NCBI GenBank assembly: GCA_964247055.1
Contig: OZ176058.1
Coordinates: 2,852,001-2,916,000 of the forward strand
Source of the DNA: Paragordius varius
Taxonomy: Eukaryota > Nematomorpha
DNA: 64,000 nucleotides
Direction: 5' to 3'
Below the pieces are notes generated by a model. It was not told where the DNA came from. It did not search any database and saw nothing but the letters and a program-made list of their open reading frames with translations. The translations under genes and the position numbers were made by a program. Position 1 is the stretch's first letter; each line of letters starts with the position of its first letter. Shown piece by piece: positions 56,029 through 64,000 of the stretch.

Positions 56029-56953
56029 CTTACTATTTTACATAAAATAAAGATTTATTTGAAAACTTGTCCATAAAATTTGGGATATATAATCAAAAAA
56101 ACATATTAAAACATAGGTGGAAAAGAGATCCAAATTATAATAGTATTCGAATATGAGTCTTTCGTAAAATAACCGTCAAATTAGCCGGTTAATAAAAGCG
56201 TGATAAATGCACAATACAAAAAACATATGGGAACAGGTAAATATGAAATTTGCGCCTTATATTAACTTTTTGTTTTCAAAAAAAAATTATCATAAACATA
56301 GGTAATATAATAGTTATTGGTATATTAAAAATTCTACAACTAAATCTCTATTGTAAAATTATAATGGGTTTTTTTGCCCACATTATATACAAATTCTTAG
56401 TGTGAAATTCCAGATGGCTTTTCTACAAACCAAAAAAAACATCTTATTTTAATATATATCTTTAGATATAAAATAATTAATTATAAAATAACTATATTTT
56501 TAGCCAATATCTCTAGAGTTAATAATTAAAAATAATAAATATTTTGTGTTTATATATTCACCATATCGGACATGCAAACTCATAACTAATTTGATTTATT
56601 TAACACTTCATCAATATCCATATTGTATTTTTGGTAAAATACTTTTCTTTAAAAAAATAATAAATCTACAATTTTATATGGTAAAATATTTGCATATGTA
56701 TCTCTTATTAATTTTATATATGTAACTATTTAACTGTTATTTGGTAATACATTTTTAACAAATACAAATATATAGTTTGTTTTGTTTATGCCTTTTATAA
56801 AATTATTCTTTTATTGTAAAACATTCAATGATATTAGCATAAGTTAAAATTTGTATCCATCCGCTTTTTACGCGCATATTAAAATTCTTGAAATAAATGA
56901 TTGTAAAATTTGTACCCCATACTTAAACTTTTTTTACGTTTTGCTCATAAATA

Positions 56954-57450
56954 TTAACACTTCGATTCAAATTGGGGTATCTAAATACCTCAGACTGAAT
57001 TTGAGTTAGGATTTTCAAAAAATTACCGAAGGAAACGGTCCCAATTTAAATTTATGCTTTTATCTTAATAAAAATTAAATAACTATACAAAAGATCTATA
57101 AGAATTTTGTTTTGAAAAAAAAGGTAAAATCAAAGCTAATTTTTTATTTTACATCTAACGTTGATAGAAATAAAATAGCGGTTTATTTTGTATTGTTTTT
57201 TAATTTTACCATTGCACACATGGACGTTAACTTAATTCTTTCGGTTTTAGCAAATAAGTAATATCAAGTATTTTTAAATAAATTTTTTTATAAATTTCGG
57301 TTTATTAATGTTATATAAATGCAAAATTTTGCCATGGTTTTGATTCCTTCCATATTTTTTGAAGAATTTAATTTTAAAGAGGGCTGGGGTATTTAACTAC
57401 CCCAATTTGAATCGAAGGACTAAAATAAATGTGCTGTGTTCAAGTGTTAA
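56954..57450. mobile_element. Family C, TTAA-bounded element (C3)
   Basis: About 500 bp from TTAACACTTCGATTCAAATTG to TTCAAGTGTTAA, same orientation as the copy at 27974. Motifs GGGGTATTTAACTACCCC and TTTCGGTTTTAGC are shared. About 930 bases upstream of the start codon. Confidence 0.8.
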
Positions 57451-59164
57451 AAGAGATGATAGTAAAATATGATTATTTGCCTACGCAGCTGATATGATCT
57501 GTATAATTCTACTTCCGCATTTGCACAAATTAGTCTCTACCCGCATAACTTTTTCCTATGCACAATTTACCAACGAAGATTGCATCCTTAAAACTACTAC
57601 ATTATAAACATCTAAATTTTTTAGATCAAAAATAAATTTACCACAATAAAATTAATATTGGGTTCATGGCAAAAGCTTGATGATAGAATAAACAGAGGCT
57701 TTTATTTGAAAAAATCAATTAATTAACATGCTATCTAAACATAACTGCAAAACAGATTTTGGATGTTACAAAAAATGCCAGCGCTGAAGTTTAGACATCT
57801 CTCCACACTCGTGAAAGACGCCATTTTAAAAATTAATTCAAATATCAAAATCCTCCCTTATCTTTTCACTATTTTGATTTTACATTTTGTTAGTTTTATA
57901 TCCCAGAACTTAACAAAACTAAAAATTATTAATCAAATATTAAACATCGTTATCAATAATATATTTTTTAGATTTTTGTGATTTCTTGGGTTTTAAATTG
58001 GGACAGCTTAACACGAAGGAAACGAACATTAAAATTATAATATATACAGTTATTGCTGGTAAATTGTAACCTGTTTTAAATGCTATCTACTAACATTTCT
58101 CCACACCTATTTGCCTGTTGAAGCTTAAAAAACTTTATAGAAAAAAATGGCGGCAGAAAAAAAGATGAGGATTTTAATCTTATTGAACATTTTTTACAAA
58201 TAATTGTATAATGTTCAAAAGCTTTAGAAAGCATATTTTTAAATTCTTTTCAATACCTTAATTACTTTTTAGAATTTCTAATGGCCCTGGAAGATAAAAC
58301 TATCTCAAAAGGTAATCGAGTATTAAAATGTTTTACTAATTAACATAATGTATTTGCGCTCGTTCAACTTTCTGACCAAATTCCAACACTATCCGCAGTG
58401 AATATGACTCATATCTTACCTCCCTCCTAACACTTCACTAACTTTTCTCTTTTTTAATAGATTACAAATTGGATTAGTTTTGTATGACATTGCAAATATT
58501 CGCCTGTTTTGAAAGTTGTTTCGGTTAAAATTTAATTATCCAACATGGTTATGGAAATGAGAAAGCTTATGTTTGTTATATTTTAATTTCGAGGCTCTAT
58601 ATTTTGATTAAGCAGATGGAAAACATCAAATATTAAAAACTGCTTTAATATTTTATAAAGTAATTTATTTACGTTTTTGACCATACCATATTAGCTAATA
58701 GCGATTAAATAACCAATGAAAAAAATAACGGCGAAAATTACTATGATTTATTTTTATATTTATAATTTATTTATTCTGCGCCTAAAAGCCACTAGCCATT
58801 TTTACGATATTCCGAATCATCATTGAAACTACTCCGAGCAGTATTAAAGTGTTATCAATGTATTATAGGGCTAAATATATGAATATGTTTTATGGGCAGT
58901 TTAAAAGAAACATTTTGTTCCCCAACTCAAACTTTTTGTCGCCATATTCTTTTTAAAATTTTTGATGTAAATTAACGAATAACAAAATAAAATCGAAAAT
59001 ATATTTTTAATTTAGTAAAAAATTCAGGAAAGTTTGAAAGATTAAAATTAATTAAAGGACATTATATTGCCGATAAATCATAACTATAATCAAGTTTTCT
59101 AATCTATAGATATCAGAAAACCCTGCTTCGCTCAATAGATATATGTAGACTTCCACTATGTAAA

Positions 59165-59469
59165 ATACCATTTCCACTTAAAGGTCCTTTATCAATCCTA
59201 AGTCGGTCCCATTTCAAGAGTGTCCTTCAAATATAAATTAGGTTTAAACGCGTTATTAAAATATATATAAGTATTATGGGTTATTAATACCAGTTTTTAG
59301 TTAAAAAACATTAATCAATTTTAAATATTGGTTCGGAAATATTCACAAGTGGTTTATGGATGAAAATAATTTCAATTTGTACTTATATGTTAAAATTAAG
59401 TTATTTTTGATTAAAAAGTTTTAAGACCAACTTAAAGGGTTATTGGAGACTCTTAAAGTCCAAATGGTA
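59165..59469. repeat. Family D palindrome, short copy (D2)
   Basis: ACCATTTCCACTTAAAGGTCC at the left, CTCTTAAAGTCCAAATGGT at the right, with few internal units. Upstream of the gene. Confidence 0.75.
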
Positions 59470-59552
59470 TAATACAATAAAATATTAGCTATATACATAG
59501 TGCATAAAATCGGGGCGTTTTAAAAAATACTCTCAATTATTGTGATAAAAAT

Positions 59553-60199
59553 GTATCACATTTGCGCTTCAAAAGTGTCCTTACACACTTCAAGTTGGTC
59601 TTTGAACATTTCAGGTTAGTCCTTTAACAATTCGAATTGGTCCTTGAACACTTCAAGTTGCTCCTTAAAATTTTGAAATTTTTACTTAACCATAATTTTT
59701 GCATGTACTTTTTAATTTTATTATTTGTTAATCTAATTTTCTTTATTTATTACATATTTTTCATTTAAAAATGAAAACTTTCATTCAAAAACCACTTTTT
59801 TGTTTTTAACTAATTTTTTTTCACTTTAACAAATTCATTCTAAAATTGCAAATAATAACCGACAAAACTTATATATTTTTTTGATTTGGAGTAAAATCTT
59901 TTAAAAGTCCAAAACAATATTAATATTGATATACGATTTTTTAATGATTAAAAGTTGATATTGATTTAAAATTTATCTTAAATAATAGAAAAAGGTTAAA
60001 AACGATAAAATAAATGAATGATTTACGATTTGATTGATAAAAGTTAAAACAAAACAAAAAATGTTAAAGGACCTATTTGAAGTGTTCAAGGACCAATTTG
60101 AAGTGTTCAAGGACCAACTTGAAATGTTCAAGGACCAACTTGAGGTGTTCGAGGACCAACTTGAAGTATTCAAGGACGCTTTTAAAGTGCAAATGGTAT
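59553..60199. repeat. Family D palindrome, long copy (D3)
   Basis: Left end CATTTGCGCTTCAAAAGTGTC, right end GCTTTTAAAGTGCAAATGG. The right arm has five or six AGTGTTCAAGGACCAACTTG units. About 450 bp of unrelated AT-rich DNA lies inside. Open frames such as FKDQLEVFEDQLEVF come from the repeat and are not a gene. Confidence 0.82.
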
Positions 60200-61418
60200 A
60201 TCAGGATTATGATGGACCATTTGGTTTTGTTTATATAGCACCCCATTTGTAGGATCTGATACATATCAGAAAAACCCAAAATTTGCACACATTTTGCAAA
60301 ATAAATTTTTTTTTATTCCAAAAATATCGCTAAAATATAGCACATCAAGGTAAAATATATATAAAGTAAAATCTAATTCTAAATAGATTATCCAAAACGA
60401 TTTTGCTGCACGCAAAAACGATATTAATATTTTCTAGATTAGCTGTGTTCAACCGCTTCTCCAAAATATTTTGTGCAGTCTGCCGAAAATTTAAAAATAG
60501 GCTATTTTCAAATCATATAATTTTTGTAACAAATTTGCTCAATAATTCGTAAATTTGTCAACAAACTTGCAAAAATTAGTGAAATTATAATAAGAACATT
60601 GTGTTCGGATGTTACAGTTCTATGTTTAAAATCAAATAAAATAGTTTTTCGGGGCACCGAAGCCATTTGTTTTGAGCCACCTAGGCTATAATCCAAGGGT
60701 GGGCAGATTTTATAATTTTTGTTTTTTTATTTTGGATGATATATCTTCGAAATAATCGTAAATTTTTGATTAAAATCTAATTTATTATTATTTTAACATT
60801 TTTATGAGCACTTTTGCCTATCGAGCAAAGCGTGTTGGACCCTCTATAATATAACTAAAAAAATATATTTTTAACAAACTGTTAAAGCGCATGATATTTT
60901 CAAGCATGAAAGAAAAGTGTAGCTTTTGTTTATTAAATTTCTTATATAATTTGATAATTTTGAACATTTTTATAACCTCATAGTTACATTATAATACGGA
61001 TCGGTTTATCAAAAGCGTTTTTGAATTTAAAATTAAATAGAATTTTGTTCTGCTGAAATTTGAAAAACTATAATTTAATCAAAGTTTTATGATAATTTAA
61101 TTTTTATGACATTAAAATATATATAAATAAATGCATTTAAATTAAAGCGTCATTATACCGTTTCATAACCATAAAAAAAATACAGTCTAAATGTTTAAAA
61201 AATTAATATTTAAGGTTTGCATTTTTTAAAAATGTTGTATTTTATGGTATAATTATAATTACAATAAATTAATTTTCTTATAGTAAAATCTCGGCTTTTG
61301 TGCGTATTTTAATAAAACAAGCCCATATTAGAGGTAAAAGGGGTTTAAATTTAAGATTTTCGAGGTTCATATCCAAAAAATTTATAAAATTCTTTCATTT
61401 TTTTAACAATATTACAGT

Positions 61419-61588
61419 GTGAATTTTAATAGTAGCTTATTTAACACTATAGTTGGGCGATTTGCAACACAGTAGCGTATTAAAAAAAGAAAGGAAAAAT
61501 TATTTATTCCACATTTTGTTGTTTTTTACATACATTACTGTGTTGCGAATTACCCTACTATTGTAAGAAATAAGCAACCATTAAAATC
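61419..61588. repeat. Family E palindrome with longer arms (E5)
   Basis: GCAACACAGTAGCGTATTAA faces ATACATTACTGTGTTGCG, inside outer arms TTAATAGTAGCTTATTTAAC and AAGAAATAAGCAACCATTAA. The outer arms also match the element at 18163-18281, linking the two. Confidence 0.8.
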
Positions 61589-62389
61589 CATATTATAACA
61601 ATATTATCGTGGATAATGTAATCTGTTTTTTTATTATGTTGTAAAGGTAATTTATTTATTTGGTGTACAATTCTTATTGATCAAGACCTCTGACACAATA
61701 TATAAGGCATGTCTAATTTTTTTCATTTTTTAATAAGATTTTAAATAAAAAACATACAAAATTAAAAAAATTATACGCCTTATAGTTTAGTTTTAAAATA
61801 AATGCTTAATCAATATTTTTCTGATATATAAAGGATATTTATATAAAAACCCATAGTTTATTTTTTGTTTAAATTATTTATAAAAACCATATATGCAACT
61901 TAAATTCAATCATATAAATAGATGGCTGAATATTTATATTTACATTTTTCTAATTTTGGATTTATAATATATCAAACATTTGGCTCAATTTGACAATAGC
62001 ATCTATAATACAAATATAAGAAAATACAAAAATTACAAAAAAGTAATTTCATGCCGAATAGTAAATTATGGTTTGTTTCAAATTTATATCGCTAATACAA
62101 CAGCAAATAAATGTATATTTAATTGAATTTTTTAAATTCTTTTTCACCATCAATCAAATTATTTAACACTCCCTTACCTTTTCGCTAGCTATATCGCATA
62201 TTAATTTGAATTTTCGATATATTAAGAGGTGTTATAAGGTATTAAACAAAATTTAAAAATATGATTTTATACAAAGATTAATTCTTAAGAAATGTTAAAT
62301 TTCAAAATCCTCACCTCAAAATTTTTCGTTATTTCAAATTTATATAAATCGCTATACAATGACAAAATATTATAATTAAAATATTATAT

Positions 62390-62626
62390 TATGTACCTAG
62401 TTTTCAAATTTCTTAAACAATTCGATTTCACCTTCGAACAATTAAAAATACACTAAAATAAATTATGTATTTTTTATACCTATATTTTTTTATATTTAAA
62501 AATGAATTCACGTTCAATATAATACTGGAAAAATAATAAACTATGCCACAAGAATACATTTAATGGAGTTATATAGCCCGAAAACACATAATTTATTTTT
62601 AGGGTGAATTTGAATTGTAAATGGTA
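62390..62626. repeat. Family A palindromic element (A9)
   Basis: Left arm eroded (CAATTCGATTTCACCTTCGAA), core CCGAAAACACATAATTTAT, right arm GGGTGAATTTGAATTGTAAAT. Upstream of the gene. Confidence 0.78.
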
Positions 62627-63447
62627 ATTAACTTTGATAGTGTAAAAAATATTTGCTTTTTTATCTGATAATAGGTTATATTTAATAATATTCTAATCTA
62701 ATTAACTTTTAAACATTAGTTTATATACAAGATTGAGCTAGGATATAGAACTAATTTAATATTTTATCACGGACAAAAAGGGAAAAAGTCATGAAGGGTT
62801 GTTAAAATATAATTTTCAATATCTTTGTTAAAAGTTATTCTTTCATATGATTGTTTAATTTATAAAAAAATTTGGGTGTAATGTTATAAAAAATCATTTC
62901 TCATAAGCATCTCGACATATGCAATCCTCAACACTGCATGCAGACCTGTTTAGGAGTTTCAGTGAGTAGAGTTGATTGGGTTTTGACTTGATTGCTAATT
63001 TTAACCTTAAGACAATGACTAATATAAATGGCAACACAAAAACAGTCACTAGGATTAAAAAATACGTAATAAATTACGCTAAAAAATAAATTTATAAAGG
63101 TAAAATAGTTAATCAAAATATATTGTTTTTATTTTTAAAATATTATAATAATGAATGTAAATTAAACATTTTTTCTCAAACTCAAACAATGAAAATTATA
63201 AAAAAAACTAGGTATAAATTGGTTAGTCCTATTTAAAAATGATTGTCTTTTAGTGGTCATGGTTTGCATGTAGAATTCTGATTTTTACTATAATTGTGTA
63301 CAAATGTGAGACAATTAATAAATTTAAAAACTTATATATAATTAAGTGCGTTTAAAGTAAGTACAAAATTTAATATGAAACAACCAAGTGGGGTTTGTCA
63401 TGAGTGGAGGTAAGATTTTATAAACATCACAACCGTAATGAAGCAAT

Positions 63448-63636
63448 ACAGTATGAGTAAGTATATATTGCTAGATAGTTATTAATAATATCCACGGATA
63501 TGAAAGAAATTTATTGTTGGCTATAATAGTATAAAGTGAAAAAAAAACTATAAACCAATATTAATGCCCTTTGTTGTGTATGCTATTTGGCAATTATTAA
63601 TAACTTTCTAGCAATGTATACTTACTCACACTATAC
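63448..63636. repeat. Family F inverted repeat
   Basis: CAGTATGAGTAAGTATATATT with CTAGATAGTTATTAATAA faces TTATTAATAACTTTCTAGCAA with TATACTTACTCACACTA, arms of about 45 bases. No second copy recognised. Confidence 0.75.
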
Positions 63637-63844
63637 CTTGGTATTTATAATCAAAAAATAATATATATTAAAAAAAAAATTTAATTTTAACTTCATCACA
63701 CATATGCCCTTAATATGTTATCTACTTTTTGATGATTAAAAAAACTGATTCGGGAGAATTTACTATTCAACATTTTATTGATAATTCTTAATCACGTATT
63801 GGTTAATGGGCTTTAAATTTGACTGCAGAAGTTAAGTATAAGAT

Positions 63845-64000
63845 ACACGGTAAATATTTAAATTATACAGAGAAAACCTAAATTAAAGACATATATTATT
63901 AAAAGACAATCAGACTATTCAACCGTTTGACAATACATCACTTATTTTATACTTTGCAATCTAATTCAATGAGTTATAAATATTAAGTTAAAACAGTTTA
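63845..64000. repeat. Family B element cut by the window edge (B10)
   Basis: ACACGGTAAATATTTAAATTA and TACAGAGAAAACCTAAATT resemble the family B left arm, followed by the TATACTTTGCAATCTAATTC centre. The right arm is outside. Confidence 0.6.

Larger units (their letters stand above)
56029..64000. other. Upstream 8 kb without a supported gene
   Basis: AT-rich DNA upstream of the cadherin start. It should include the promoter and any 5' non-coding exons, but no core promoter, spliced leader site or exon can be named with confidence. Less AT-rich islands occur near 57765-57840, 58085-58140, 58370-58440 and 58770-58860; no open frame or RNA fold was recognised in them. Repeats within it are listed separately. 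Confidence 0.6.

Noticed and set aside
126-56028. Fat-like or CELSR/Flamingo identity for the cadherin
   Set aside because: The visible part has only about 18 EC repeats, one EGF and then LamG, plus the CadN/HMR-1 landmarks VYNYK, DLDDW and the Fcc box. Fat has about 34 repeats, and Flamingo has a hormone-receptor and GPS region after its LamG domains.
57763-57981. 72-codon open frame upstream of the gene
   Set aside because: No domain, AT-driven composition (Ile, Leu, Phe, Asn), no splice or conservation evidence.
60034-60288. Coiled-coil-like open frames on both strands
   Set aside because: Same cause: the tandem arm of the family D copy at 59553-60199.
60508-60696. 62-codon open frame on the minus strand
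   Set aside because: No recognisable domain and no neighbouring exon-like sequence; possibly an old repeat remnant, but not supportable.

Overview
This is eukaryotic, very AT-rich nuclear DNA, roughly 80% A+T outside exons, with spliced genes. One gene fills most of it. On the minus strand, 53 coding exons between 56028 and 126 join without a phase conflict into about 12.45 kb of open reading frame, or about 4,150 residues, and the gene runs off the left edge. The protein is a giant classical cadherin of the Drosophila N-cadherin (CadN) / nematode HMR-1 type. It has a signal peptide, about 17-18 cadherin (EC) repeats, the cleavage-prone primitive classical cadherin / Fcc region, one EGF domain and two laminin-G domains. 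The rest of the second LamG, the transmembrane segment and the catenin-binding tail should lie beyond position 1. The strong divergence from arthropod CadN, the base composition and the many palindromic repeats suggest a nematode, perhaps a very AT-rich plant parasite of the Meloidogyne kind. That host guess is inference and is weak.

Layout, in gene order from right to left. 64000-56029 is about 8 kb upstream with no supported gene, holding palindromic repeats. 56028-54837 is exon 1 (signal peptide and divergent N-terminal EC repeats). 53211-13311 holds exons 2-38 (EC repeats). 13893-8067 holds exons 38-44 (a long basic, Asn-rich insertion, the last EC-like module, the Fcc box). 7447-5071 holds exons 45-47 (Cys-rich end of the Fcc region, EGF, LamG1). 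4911-126 holds exons 48-53 (LamG2).

The introns are the most interesting part. First, at least 15 of the 53 exons have degraded direct copies of one of their ends in the adjoining intron ('exon echoes'), from one to about eight copies each. The introns have therefore grown by repeated tandem duplication across exon-intron junctions, leaving one intact exon. One echo of exon 16 still looks like an in-frame exon with one stop. The exon 9 echoes place two decoy acceptors ahead of the true one. Second, at least five families of short palindromic, MITE-like elements are scattered through introns and upstream DNA. Two families share terminal bases and carry tandem 20-21 bp units in their arms. A TTAA-bounded family sits in inverted orientation on both sides of exon 22, a frame-neutral exon. 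Third, the hexamer CAGCTG occurs about 47 times where about one is expected from composition.

All exon boundaries were read by eye from splice sites, frame continuity and family knowledge. No alignment or transcript data were used. Families are labelled A-F here for convenience only.
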